Part shown: positions 8,370 to 16,647 of the stretch, piece by piece
Layout of the letters: each line of letters begins with the position of its first letter
Position numbering within the stretch: position 1 is the stretch's first letter
Source: a bacterium
GTDB lineage: Bacteria > Verrucomicrobiota > Kiritimatiellia > CAIKKV01 > CAITUY01
Assembly (NCBI GenBank): GCA_037128595.1
Contig: JBAXWB010000030.1
Location: 1 to 58,094 of the forward strand
Length of the DNA: 58,094 nt
Reading direction: 5' to 3'
Notes under the pieces: generated by a model
What the model saw: the letters and a program-made list of their open reading frames with translations, nothing else
Databases searched by the model: none
What the model was told of the DNA's origin: nothing
Position numbers and translations under genes: made by a program

Positions 8370-10607
8370 CTACCGTGTCTCGAAAATGGTGGGATCCCAG
8401 TGGTTGGCGTATTGCTCCAAAGGGACTTTAAATAACGTGTGGGCCTGCAGCCAGTAAACGGGCTGATAAATGGTGCGCAGCGTGTCCCGGGTGGTGACTG
8501 ACGCAGGGGGGCCGCTCAGCATCAAGTGGAATACGGGGCCGATGCTGAACACATAGAGGGTGGCGGCGACCGCGGTGCCGATCGCCCATACCCTGGCCGT
8601 GCGGTGCCGCTGGTCCTTCCGGATCTGGCCGAGGAGGCGGCGTGCGGGGAGTGAGTCCTGTTTGAACCGGTCGAGTACGTCCCGAGTGGTGCGTTCGGCC
8701 GATTTCAAGTCACCCTTTCTCAGGGCATCTTCAGCTCGTGTCAGAAGCCTGTCCATCTGTTCGTTCTGGCGTTTGGCTTTTTCCGCCAGGGCATCGGCGG
8801 GTGACGGGTCTGTGGAGAGCCCATTCAGTTCTGCACAGATTTTAAGGCATCCGTCATAGTCCTGAGCTTGCAGTGCCAGTGTGGCCGACTGGACGAGGCG
8901 TTCGATGGATTGGCGAATGCGGTCCAGTTCCGATTTCAATTGGCTGATATCGGAGGCGAGGGCGGTGACGGCCTTGGCGTAGGAGCCCGGTTCAACGTCC
9001 GGTTGACGGCTGTCGTGGATCAGTGCCCCTTTGAGTGAGGGAAACTGGGATTCCAATTGGCCGAGGGAGAGGAGCCGGTTTTCAATATCCGTGAGCTGGG
9101 TCCGCGCCTGGCCGGGCTGTTTCTCAATGATCATCTGCCGGGTCTGCTCCAGCTCCGTTCTGAGCGCGATAATCTTGCGCTCGGCGATACGCCAAGGGAG
9201 TTCGCCGCGCAGGTCCCTGTATTCGGGCCCATCATCGAGTACGCCGTATTCATTAAGGCGTTCTCGTACTTCTTCGTAATTCTGCTGGTCGAGACTTGTG
9301 GTGATGGCCTGGGTCAATTCATCCTTGCGTTTGAGCGCCCAGGTGGCGGTTTCACCTAATTCAAGGATTTCTTTTAGTAATTCCTTGCCTTTGGCGCCTC
9401 GGGGCTGGAACCGGTTGGCCGCCTCCACGGCGTCCTGGATACGCGCGAAATCCTTCTGGCGCCGGTAGTCGCGTAACCGGCTGATCAGGGCCCGCATATC
9501 CTCGAAGGCCTTGATGTCGGTGGAGCATTGGCCGCAGAAACGGACGCCTACCCGGCTTTCGCCGGCGCATTCCGGGCAACTTTCCAGGCCATCCCAGTTG
9601 CAGTGGGTGCAATACCGGCTGTCCACCGGGTTAAGGGCGTTGCACCATTTGCAGCGCCACATGCCGGGATCGGTGAGGGGCGACAGGAAATCGCCCGCCG
9701 ACTGGGCCAGGACGTCGGCAAAGTCCTTGGCAGAGGGCCAGCGTTGGGCGGGATCCTGCTCCATCGCCTTCAGGATAATGGGACGCAGGCAATCCGGCAC
9801 CCGGCTGTCCCGGAAGAAACGGGGGTTTTCGCCCGTCAGGCAGAAATACAGGATACCGCCGAGGCTGTAGACATCGGACCGTTCGTCCGCGATGGCCGGA
9901 TTGGTTTCCTGCTCGGGGGCCGAGTAGCCGAGGGAGAGCATGCGGGTACTGGTCATTGTCAGTTTGGCGGCCTCGGAGGTCGTCTGGCGGGCGATGCCGA
10001 AATCCACGATGCGGGGTTCGCCGTGGTCATCGAGGAGGACATTGGAGGGTTTAAGGTCGCGGTGAATGACGCCGCGGCGATGGGCATATTCGATGGCGGT
10101 GCAGAGCTTTTTGACGAGGATGACGGAGACGCGCAGGGAGAGGGGGGCTTCGTTCTGTTCCAGTTTCTGCTCCAGATTAAGGGAGAGGGGCGGCCAGTCG
10201 GGGGCGGGCGGTTTGCCCGGACCGGCCACGTATTCCATGACAATCTGGGGATCGGGGCGGGTGATGTCGAAATCGTACAGTTTGACAATGTAGATGTGAT
10301 TGAGGGAGGCGATCAGCTGCGCCTCACGGAGGAAGCGGTCACGCATGGAGCCATCGGTCAGGAAGGCTGGACTGAGTCGCTTGATGGCGACGAAGCGTCC
10401 GAGTTTGATATCTTTGGCTAGGAAGACCGTGCTCATCCCGCCCCGCCCGATCTCGCTGAGGATCTGGTAAGGGGCGATCTCGCGGGGTGGAACAGGGGTA
10501 CCGGAGACGGTGTGGCTCAGGTCAAGGAGGGTAGGAGTGTCCCTGCCTGCGGGAGGGGGGCGCGGGGGGGCGGTATCGAGTTGGGTTGAGCTCACTCCGG
10601 TTTCCAT
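8370..10607 (-). CDS. Membrane-anchored Hanks-type Ser/Thr protein kinase with zinc ribbons
   Basis: 745 residues. Kinase domain ~45-305: glycine loop GRGGMSTV (54-61), Lys76 in VAIKR, HRDLKPSN with catalytic Asp184, DFG 202-204, and SAPEQ near 229-233. Directly after it come two CxxC...CxxC zinc ribbons (Cys319/322/333/336 and Cys344/347/358/361). Then a long charged helical region (370-660) with repeated coiled-coil or TPR-like helices, one transmembrane helix (~670-697) and a 48-residue tail outside the membrane. Kinase and ribbons would face the cytoplasm. The N-terminal 40 residues are proline-rich and low complexity. It lies 16 bp downstream of a small ferredoxin on the same strand. No phosphatase or obvious target is next to it. 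No good ribosome-binding site precedes the chosen ATG. Confidence 0.9.
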   Translation of the reverse strand: METGVSSTQLDTAPPRPPPAGRDTPTLLDLSHTVSGTPVPPREIAPYQILSEIGRGGMSTVFLAKDIKLGRFVAIKRLSPAFLTDGSMRDRFLREAQLIASLNHIYIVKLYDFDITRPDPQIVMEYVAGPGKPPAPDWPPLSLNLEQKLEQNEAPLSLRVSVILVKKLCTAIEYAHRRGVIHRDLKPSNVLLDDHGEPRIVDFGIARQTTSEAAKLTMTSTRMLSLGYSAPEQETNPAIADERSDVYSLGGILYFCLTGENPRFFRDSRVPDCLRPIILKAMEQDPAQRWPSAKDFADVLAQSAGDFLSPLTDPGMWRCKWCNALNPVDSRYCTHCNWDGLESCPECAGESRVGVRFCGQCSTDIKAFEDMRALISRLRDYRRQKDFARIQDAVEAANRFQPRGAKGKELLKEILELGETATWALKRKDELTQAITTSLDQQNYEEVRERLNEYGVLDDGPEYRDLRGELPWRIAERKIIALRTELEQTRQMIIEKQPGQARTQLTDIENRLLSLGQLESQFPSLKGALIHDSRQPDVEPGSYAKAVTALASDISQLKSELDRIRQSIERLVQSATLALQAQDYDGCLKICAELNGLSTDPSPADALAEKAKRQNEQMDRLLTRAEDALRKGDLKSAERTTRDVLDRFKQDSLPARRLLGQIRKDQRHRTARVWAIGTAVAATLYVFSIGPVFHLMLSGPPASVTTRDTLRTIYQPVYWLQAHTLFKVPLEQYANHWDPTIFETR

Positions 10608-10623
10608 TTTAAGGGGGTGGGGG

Positions 10624-10812
10624 CTATTCCTGAATCGTGATGGCCGTCACCGGACACGATTCGGCGGCTTCCCGGCAGGAGGAGGCGGCTTCAATCGGAA
10701 CACTCGTCCCTTTCACGATGGCGATGTCGCCATCCATTTCAAAAACCTCGGGACAGACGGTGGCGCAAAGCCCACATCCAATACACGTGGTGGCATCTAT
10801 AATAGCTTTCAT
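10624..10812 (-). CDS. Small [4Fe-4S] ferredoxin
   Basis: 62 residues with CIGCGLCATVCPEVFE near the N-terminus and a fourth-segment SCPVTAI near the C-terminus, the pattern of monocluster ferredoxins (three Cys of CxxCxxC plus a distant CP). It carries electrons to unknown partners. AGGAG stands 8 bp before the ATG. It lies between the kinase and a YkgJ-type cysteine-cluster protein on the same strand, with small gaps, so co-transcription with the kinase is possible. Confidence 0.92.
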   Translation of the reverse strand: MKAIIDATTCIGCGLCATVCPEVFEMDGDIAIVKGTSVPIEAASSCREAAESCPVTAITIQE

Positions 10813-10870
10813 GGGGAAATCTCCTGTTGAATTTTACGTACCAGTATCTTTGGCTCGCAGGCGGTGATCT

Positions 10871-10887
10871 GTCAAGTCGGACTTGAC
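10871..10887. repeat. Short palindrome, REP-like
   Basis: GTCAAGT and ACTTGAC are 7-base arms around CGG, followed by CCCC. The sequence resembles repetitive extragenic palindromes found beside REP-associated (Y1) transposases, but no such transposase is in this window. It sits in the 85-bp gap between the ferredoxin and the YkgJ-like gene, where it could also stabilise or terminate mRNA. Confidence 0.4.
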
Positions 10888-10897
10888 CCCAGTGATT

Positions 10898-11431
10898 TCA
10901 TTGCGCCGCAGGACGGATGCGGCGGGCGAGGGTGTTTTTGAGGGCTTCGTAGGTGTTGAACACGATTGGACAGCAATCGTAGTTTTCAACGGATTGGCGG
11001 ACCCTGAAAACGAAGCCACGCCGGTGAAGATGCGGGTAGGACCGGCAATCGCGGGGCCGGACCTCATAGACCGAGCAGTGGTTCTTTTTGAGAAAGGGAC
11101 ACGGCCGTTTTTGGAAGATCAGAACTTGCTTTTTATTCTGTACCAGGGTGCTGAGGTAACGGGAGGTGAATGCCGTCAAGGTCAGGCCGAGATGACGGGC
11201 TAGCCGTTTGGCATCGGCCATCGTCACGGTGGGATTGAGTTTGCGGCAGCAATTGGCGCAATCGGTGCAGTCCACTTTCCGGGAAACCTCCCCGTAGGCC
11301 TTTTCAACGGCCTGATCAATGGCTTTGATGGAGAAGGGGAGCTCCCTGACATACATTCGGAAATCGTCATTTTCCTCCTGCCTGAGTTTCCCCAACCGCT
11401 TGATCGTTTTAAGGTCAGTAATCATTTTCAT
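10898..11431 (-). CDS. YkgJ-family cysteine cluster protein
   Basis: 177 residues from ATG 11431. A Cys-rich core, CTDCANCC followed by CPFLKKNHCSVYEVRPRDC and a late Cys pair, matches the YkgJ/zinc- or iron-chelating family (UPF0153), of unknown function. An in-frame ATG at 11488 would add 19 residues, but these are encoded by the left arm of the palindromic element 11466-11738, so the shorter form (starting MKMITDLKT) is preferred. Cys spacing suggests an Fe-S or zinc cluster. It is upstream of the ferredoxin on the same strand. Confidence 0.78.
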   Translation of the reverse strand: MKMITDLKTIKRLGKLRQEENDDFRMYVRELPFSIKAIDQAVEKAYGEVSRKVDCTDCANCCRKLNPTVTMADAKRLARHLGLTLTAFTSRYLSTLVQNKKQVLIFQKRPCPFLKKNHCSVYEVRPRDCRSYPHLHRRGFVFRVRQSVENYDCCPIVFNTYEALKNTLARRIRPAAQ

Positions 11432-11465
11432 ATTCGAATACTTATCCGCATTCAAAGAGGTTTTA

Positions 11466-11738
11466 CCACCCGCTTCGCTAGAGGTCACAGAGACACAGAG
11501 AATACGAAGAAAATGTGGCGGGATTTTTAATTCTGGACTACCAGAATGAAAAATCCCGCCACGGTTCCTTGGAGCAATACAAAGAGAAAGAGGAGGTTTT
11601 GGATAACTCCTCCCTCTCTACTAATTCCTTCAAGAAACCGTGGCGTTTATTTTGGCCATGTGTACACGCATGGCCGGAATAAACGCCACATTTGCGTTTT
11701 CTTCTCTGTGCCTCTGTGACCTCTAGCGAAGCGGGTGG
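11466..11738. repeat. Multi-arm palindromic element (cloverleaf-like)
   Basis: The outer arms pair 11466-11520 with 11684-11738: the first 36 bases match with one mismatch and the last 10 are identical. Inside are three further stems: a 48-bp hairpin at 11515-11562 starting GTGGCGGGATTTTT, a stem CCACGGTT near 11560 with 11636-11643 enclosing GAGGAG/CTCCTC at 11590-11612, and a 50-bp hairpin at 11640-11689 starting GTGGCGTTTATTTTGGCC. The whole folds as a four-way junction. There is no coding capacity. It ends exactly at the stop codon of orn and covers the possible long N-terminus of the YkgJ gene. It may be a MITE-like insertion or a structured RNA. Confidence 0.7.
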
Positions 11739-12365
11739 TTAATTCTTTCTTTCTGGTTTCAAAAAATTTTGTCGGTAGAAATTCAGTTCGGCAATGGAGC
11801 ACATGACGTCATAGAGGGCATCGTGGCGTTTGGCCTGCTTGGGCAGGGTCCAGCCGGGCAGATAGTCCTGCATTAGATCAATGTTTTCCTTCGCGAACTC
11901 CGGGCCGAGTTTGGCGTCCAACCAGAGGATTTTAAGGGAGCTGACGTCAAGAATCCGGTAATGAAGCCGCGACAGGAATTGAGGCAGAACGCGCTGGGCG
12001 AACCACCAGTCCGCATGGATGGTATTACCTGCCAGAATGGGGCGGTCTTTGAGCTTTGCCGCCATGGGGCCCACCAGGGCGTCAATCGTGGCGGCCAGGA
12101 GCCGGTCAACGTCCGCTACGGTAGGGGCGGTTTCTGAGCGGGCCTGGGCGACAATCTCCGGGCATTCTTTGGCGACAAAATCGCTGACCGGTGTTCCCGG
12201 GGGGAGCCGGACGGCCGTGACAAGATCCTGTTCCGGCGCGGCGATCCGCCGCCCCTGCATATCGGTGATGACCATGGCGACTTGCAGCAGGTGCGCCTGC
12301 TCCAGTTCCAAAGTTGAATACTCGGTGTCAAACCAGACGAGAGTGGGTCCTGTTGTTGTGCTCAT
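11739..12365 (-). CDS. orn: Oligoribonuclease-like DEDDh exonuclease
   Basis: 208 residues. The DEDDh exonuclease motifs are present: WFDTEYSTLE (Asp and Glu of motif I), GNTIHADWWF (motif II Asp), and KRHDALYDVMCSIAEL with the His and last Asp of motif III. The block LHYRILDVSSLKIL is the same as in oligoribonuclease, which degrades 2-5 nt RNAs to mononucleotides. Length is slightly above the usual ~180. It lies between the SNF2 helicase (with a hairpin between) and the palindromic element, whose right arm ends at this stop codon. Motif I differs from the usual DLEMTGL, so some doubt remains between orn and a related DEDDh nuclease. Confidence 0.8.
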   Translation of the reverse strand: MSTTTGPTLVWFDTEYSTLELEQAHLLQVAMVITDMQGRRIAAPEQDLVTAVRLPPGTPVSDFVAKECPEIVAQARSETAPTVADVDRLLAATIDALVGPMAAKLKDRPILAGNTIHADWWFAQRVLPQFLSRLHYRILDVSSLKILWLDAKLGPEFAKENIDLMQDYLPGWTLPKQAKRHDALYDVMCSIAELNFYRQNFLKPERKN

Positions 12366-12380
12366 AAGTTCCTTTGTTTC

Positions 12381-12483
12381 GTAATCGTAATCTTAATCCT
12401 AATCTTAATCAATCTGCGCTGTACTGGCTATGAGCGTTAATCAATAGAGATTATGATTAAGATTACGATTAAGATAAAAATTA
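12381..12483. repeat. Inverted repeat of TAATC-type words
   Basis: Left arm 12381-12415 and right arm 12448-12483 are complementary with few mismatches; both are built from repeated words such as GTAATCTTAATC. The 32-bp loop is not repeated. The right arm overlaps the stop codon of the SNF2 helicase gene. It could act as a transcription barrier between the helicase and orn, or be a dispersed extragenic repeat. No other copy is seen in this window. Confidence 0.6.
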
Positions 12484-15400
12484 CAGGGTCAGGAGATCCT
12501 GGATATCGGTCCAGGTCATGGAGGTGAAGGCGGTTTCACCGGTGGCCAGGGTGGCATCGATAATGGCTTTTTTCCGGCGCTGTAATTCGAGCACCTTTTC
12601 TTCGACAGTGCCCTTGGTAATCAGCTTAACGCTATAAACGGTGCGTTTCTGGCCGATACGATGGGCCCGATCAGTGGCCTGGTTTTCCACAGCGGGATTC
12701 CACCAGGGGTCGAAATGGATCACCATGTCGGCTCCGGTCAGGTTCAGTCCCACGCCACCGGCCTTCAGACTGATCAGGAATACCGGGATCTTATGGTCGG
12801 TATTGAACTTGTGCACCACGCTCATGCGGTCTTTGGTGGCGCCATCCAGGTAGCAATAGGGGATTTGCTTATGATCCATCTGGGCGCGCAGAATGGTGAG
12901 CATGGAAACGAACTGGCTGAAGACCAACACGCGGTGTCCGCCATCCAGCGCCTCATCCAACAATTCGAAGAATAGATCCATTTTGGCCGACGGGGCCTCG
13001 ACCTTGAGCCCCTCCATTTTGAGCAGGTCGAGGTGGCAGCAGACCTGGCGCAAGCGCAGCAGGGTCTTGAGCACTTCCATTCGCGATTTCTGGAAGCCCT
13101 GTTTGGCCACCAGATCAGTCAGCTTGTTGCGTGAGCTGTCAATCAACTGCTTGTAGACGGCCTTCTGGTCGGCACTGAGCGTACAAGAGGCGATGCGCTC
13201 AATGCGTGGGGGCAGATCCTTGGCCACGTCGACTTTCAGGCGGCGCATGAGAAAGGGCTGGAGCTTGCGGCGGAGCCGGGCCTGGGCGGCCTCTCCCTCC
13301 GGTCCGCCCCCGGCAATCGGCAGTTCGCAGTTATGCCGGAAACTGTCATGACTGCCCAGGTAATGCGGCATCAGGAAATCCATGATGGACCACAAATCCG
13401 ACACGCTGTTCTCGATGGGCGTTCCGGTGAGCACCACCTTATGGAAAGCCTTCATCTCCTTGGCCACAATGGCGTTTTGCGTGGACCGGTTTTTGATGTG
13501 CTGGGCTTCATCCAGCACCAGCACCCCGAATTCATGTTCCAGATAATGCTCTGAATCACGGCGGAGCAAGGCATAGGAGGTGACCACCAGATTGGCGCGC
13601 GGGAGTTCCGCCCATTTGGCATGCCGGTCGCTGCCGGACAGGGTGAGCACCTTCAGGGAGGGGACAAAGCGCTGGGCTTCTTCCGCCCAGTTGCCCACGA
13701 GGCTGGTGGGGCACACAATCAGGCAGGGCTTGCCGCGGACGGCCGGATGATAGCGTTCCATCTGAAGCCAGACCAGGGTCTGGAGGGTTTTGCCCAAGCC
13801 CATTTCATCGGCCAGAATCCCCCCAAAGGTGTTGGTCTCGAGGAAGCGCAGCCAGCTGACCCCCTCCTTCTGGTACGGGCGGAGAATGGCATCCAGACCG
13901 GGCGGGATCTCGGCAGGTTCATAGGCGATGCCCTGGGATTGCCGTTCCGCCTGATTCCGCCAGGCCAGCGGGGCCTCCACGTCGACCCCATCGAGGGCGT
14001 CCAGTGAGTTTTTCACATACGAGGCGTAAACAGACGGCATGCGGAAGACGCCCGGCTGGGAGCTTTCGCCACTGGAGCAATCCCGGAAGACCTCGATCAT
14101 GCCCTCGATCGCCTCGGCATCCAGCATGATGGTCCGGCCACTGTGGTCGACAAAGGAGTCGCCCTTGCGCAGGGCGCGCTGAATTTCGGCGGAGGTCAGG
14201 CGATTGCCGGTGCCGTCTTCAAAATCAAACCCGACCTCAAACCAGCCGGACTGTTCATCCTTGTAATTAATATGCACGACCGGCGTGGCAAATTCGGCCT
14301 CTTCCATGAAGCCGCCGACCCGGCCCTCCAGTTCGACCTTCCAGCCTTTACGGCGGAGGGCAGGGACATGACTGCCGAGGAAGTTCAAGACTTCCCGGCA
14401 CCCGACCACGGGGGTGAAGGCGTCGCCGACTTCCCCCACAAAGCCGTAGGGGGCCAGGAACTCGGTGGCCTTTCGTTCGGCCTCCAGGTTCCGGACCAGA
14501 TAGCGCAGAAAGTCGTTCGGATCGGGAATGGCAAAATGCCCCTGGGGATCTTTTTTGACGGACACCAGTTTGTAACCGTTATATTCGGCATAGAGGGTGC
14601 CGGCGAGAGAGGCCGGGCTTCCCTTGATGACGAAGCGGAATTTCGGCTGGGCTGGCTCAATGGGAAAGAGATCCAGCGACAGGTCGCTTTCCACCCTCAT
14701 GAAGCCCGATAACATCGGTAACTCCGCCTGCATGAAGCGGGGGACGGAGGTGCGGGGAATGATGACCGGTTCCACATAAATGGAGCGGATGGGGTCTGGC
14801 AGGACCTGTTCCAACGGCCAGAAATGGTTGGCCCCGAAGACCCAGCCATGCCGGCCCGCCACCACATACAGGGGGATTTCGGTGGCCTGGCGGAAGGGAA
14901 TCTCCGTGTGAAGCATCAGGATCAGCTCCCCGTTATCATGATCGAGATCGAGATGCAGGAAGGAGGTCAGTTTCGTGGCGGCCACCGTGATCGGCAAGGG
15001 ATTCTGTTCCTCTTCAATCTGGAGGCCTTGCAGGAGTTGCAACAGGGAAACGAAATCCTGGGGTCTGAGATCAATCTCGCTTTTGGCCGGACCTTCGCAG
15101 ATGTCCTCGAGCACGAAGAGCACCGACTCATCCTTCTGGTTGAGGCCAAGACTCGTGGCCGCGGGAATGTCGCTGAGAGGAATGACCTGCTCGCCGATCA
15201 GGGCATCGCACCGGATCGGGATCCGATGGTTCAGCACCTCGCGACGCCAGCCGCTCTTGAGGGTCAGCCGGATATGCGCGTCCATACTGCCCGCGGTCCC
15301 ATTGCGGGTGCGTTTGACATAAGCCGCCTCATTGAACCGTGCAATGCGCTCTGCGCGGCGGAGTTCCTCCAGCCGCTTGGCCTCAAGTTCAGGGTTATTG

Positions 15401-15684
15401 GAGCGCCGGATCAGTTCCAGGCACAACGCCACCACATGGGCGCAGATGATGCCCCGCTCCTTGCTGTCACGGCAGGGGCAGTGATTTTCGGCCGAGCCAT
15501 CCTGCAGGATGCGTACCGAGGTCTTCAAGGGGCGGTTGCTCCACAGGACCGTGCCGGTGACGAACGGCTCTTCATAGGCCACATCCTGGACCAGGCCACG
15601 CTCCGTCAGCGCCTTGGCTTCCTGAAAGACGCGCAAGCCCGCCCAGTTAACCAGGATTTTATGTGTGACAGGTGCGCGGGTCAT
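12481..15684 (-). CDS. SNF2/RapA-type helicase with SWIM zinc finger
   Basis: 1067 residues. A SWIM zinc finger near the N-terminus (Cys69-x-Cys71 and Cys81-x-His83), a long middle region (~100-560) of the bacterial SNF2-associated type, then the SNF2 ATPase: LADEMGLGKT (~630), VLDEAQHIKN, VVLTGTPIENS, and the helicase C lobe with LISLKAGGVGLNLT, HFDPWWNPA and DRAHRIGQ. This is a complete double-stranded DNA translocase, probably remodelling protein-DNA or RNA polymerase complexes. It follows prmA by ~48 bp made of short near-repeats of the word GAGTT. It ends inside an inverted repeat. Confidence 0.93.
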   Translation of the reverse strand: MTRAPVTHKILVNWAGLRVFQEAKALTERGLVQDVAYEEPFVTGTVLWSNRPLKTSVRILQDGSAENHCPCRDSKERGIICAHVVALCLELIRRSNNPELEAKRLEELRRAERIARFNEAAYVKRTRNGTAGSMDAHIRLTLKSGWRREVLNHRIPIRCDALIGEQVIPLSDIPAATSLGLNQKDESVLFVLEDICEGPAKSEIDLRPQDFVSLLQLLQGLQIEEEQNPLPITVAATKLTSFLHLDLDHDNGELILMLHTEIPFRQATEIPLYVVAGRHGWVFGANHFWPLEQVLPDPIRSIYVEPVIIPRTSVPRFMQAELPMLSGFMRVESDLSLDLFPIEPAQPKFRFVIKGSPASLAGTLYAEYNGYKLVSVKKDPQGHFAIPDPNDFLRYLVRNLEAERKATEFLAPYGFVGEVGDAFTPVVGCREVLNFLGSHVPALRRKGWKVELEGRVGGFMEEAEFATPVVHINYKDEQSGWFEVGFDFEDGTGNRLTSAEIQRALRKGDSFVDHSGRTIMLDAEAIEGMIEVFRDCSSGESSQPGVFRMPSVYASYVKNSLDALDGVDVEAPLAWRNQAERQSQGIAYEPAEIPPGLDAILRPYQKEGVSWLRFLETNTFGGILADEMGLGKTLQTLVWLQMERYHPAVRGKPCLIVCPTSLVGNWAEEAQRFVPSLKVLTLSGSDRHAKWAELPRANLVVTSYALLRRDSEHYLEHEFGVLVLDEAQHIKNRSTQNAIVAKEMKAFHKVVLTGTPIENSVSDLWSIMDFLMPHYLGSHDSFRHNCELPIAGGGPEGEAAQARLRRKLQPFLMRRLKVDVAKDLPPRIERIASCTLSADQKAVYKQLIDSSRNKLTDLVAKQGFQKSRMEVLKTLLRLRQVCCHLDLLKMEGLKVEAPSAKMDLFFELLDEALDGGHRVLVFSQFVSMLTILRAQMDHKQIPYCYLDGATKDRMSVVHKFNTDHKIPVFLISLKAGGVGLNLTGADMVIHFDPWWNPAVENQATDRAHRIGQKRTVYSVKLITKGTVEEKVLELQRRKKAIIDATLATGETAFTSMTWTDIQDLLTL

Positions 15685-15732
15685 GGGGAGTGAAGAGTTG
15701 CGAGTTAAGAGTTACGAGTTGAAAGTTGAGCG

Positions 15733-16647
15733 TTAAACGGGGGGAGTTCGTTTCATGCTTAGGGTGGTCCATTCGCCCCGTTGAATGTGTTCTACAAGTG
15801 TCATGTGTTGAGTTTCGAAGGCGGCCTGGACATCTGCGGCCTGGGGATTGAGAATGCCTGACAGAATGATGCGGGACCCCGGGGCGGGGGCTAAAAAGGA
15901 GACGAGGACTGCGGCGTTGGCAATCAGTACCGGGGCGAGAATATTGGCCACCACGATGTCGCAGGCGCCTTCCAGCCCCGCCTCGGCCACGTCCCCCGTC
16001 ATAAACCGGATCTGATCGGCCACTCCGTTCAGTTCGGCGTTTTCCCGGGCGATGCGGACGGCCAGCGGATCATTGTCCAGGGCGGTCAGCCGGGTGTAGG
16101 CCAGTTTGGCGGCGGCAATGGTCAGGATGCCCGATCCGCACCCCAGATCGGCGAACGTCGCCCCGGGATGGGTGGCGGCCAGTTGGTCGATCATTTCCAG
16201 ACAGCCGCGGGTGGTGCCGTGCTGGCCGGTGCCGAAGCTCATGCCGGGATCGATTTCAACCACGATATCGCCCGGAGGCGCGGGACAGGGCTCCCAGGAG
16301 GGTTTGATCCAGATCCGGTCCGAGACTTTTTCGGTATGGAAAAATTTCTTCCAGGCCTCCGCCCAGTCTTCTACGGGGAGCTCGCGAATCGAGCAGGTCA
16401 GGGGATCCTGGCCCTTGTGAGATTGAAGAAACGCGGTCATGGCGTCCAGGCGATGAGCGGCTTCGGCTTGGGTGGCGCAGAAATATTCGATAATGGCCAG
16501 ATCCCGGTCGGCATCAAACCAGGCGGTACATTGATCATCCCCGCCCTCGACCGAGTAATCATCGTAAAGTTCGGCAAGCCGGCCGGAGGTTTCCAGTCGG
16601 GCGACATAGAGGAGGGGGAACGAGGGCTTGGAGGCGGGGCTTGTCAT
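15733..16647 (-). CDS. prmA: Ribosomal protein L11 methyltransferase
   Basis: 304 residues. The PrmA signature is clear: IDPGMSFGTGQHGTTRGCLE at the centre, SAM motif I DLGCGSGILTIAAAKL, and motif IV VVANILAPVL. It trimethylates ribosomal protein L11. The ATG overlaps the stop of rnhC by four bases, so the two are translationally coupled. The N-terminal ~100 residues form the substrate-recognition domain, and the length is normal. Confidence 0.92.
   Translation of the reverse strand: MTSPASKPSFPLLYVARLETSGRLAELYDDYSVEGGDDQCTAWFDADRDLAIIEYFCATQAEAAHRLDAMTAFLQSHKGQDPLTCSIRELPVEDWAEAWKKFFHTEKVSDRIWIKPSWEPCPAPPGDIVVEIDPGMSFGTGQHGTTRGCLEMIDQLAATHPGATFADLGCGSGILTIAAAKLAYTRLTALDNDPLAVRIARENAELNGVADQIRFMTGDVAEAGLEGACDIVVANILAPVLIANAAVLVSFLAPAPGSRIILSGILNPQAADVQAAFETQHMTLVEHIQRGEWTTLSMKRTPPV

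Noticed and set aside
9528-10421. Long open frame on the plus strand opposite the kinase gene
   Set aside because: It lies wholly antisense to a well-supported kinase, has Gly/Asp-rich low-information sequence and no recognisable motif; it arises from the G+C-rich codon pattern.
14824-15693. Open plus-strand frame opposite the SNF2 helicase
   Set aside because: Antisense shadow of a complete helicase with all motifs; no ribosome-binding site or family match.
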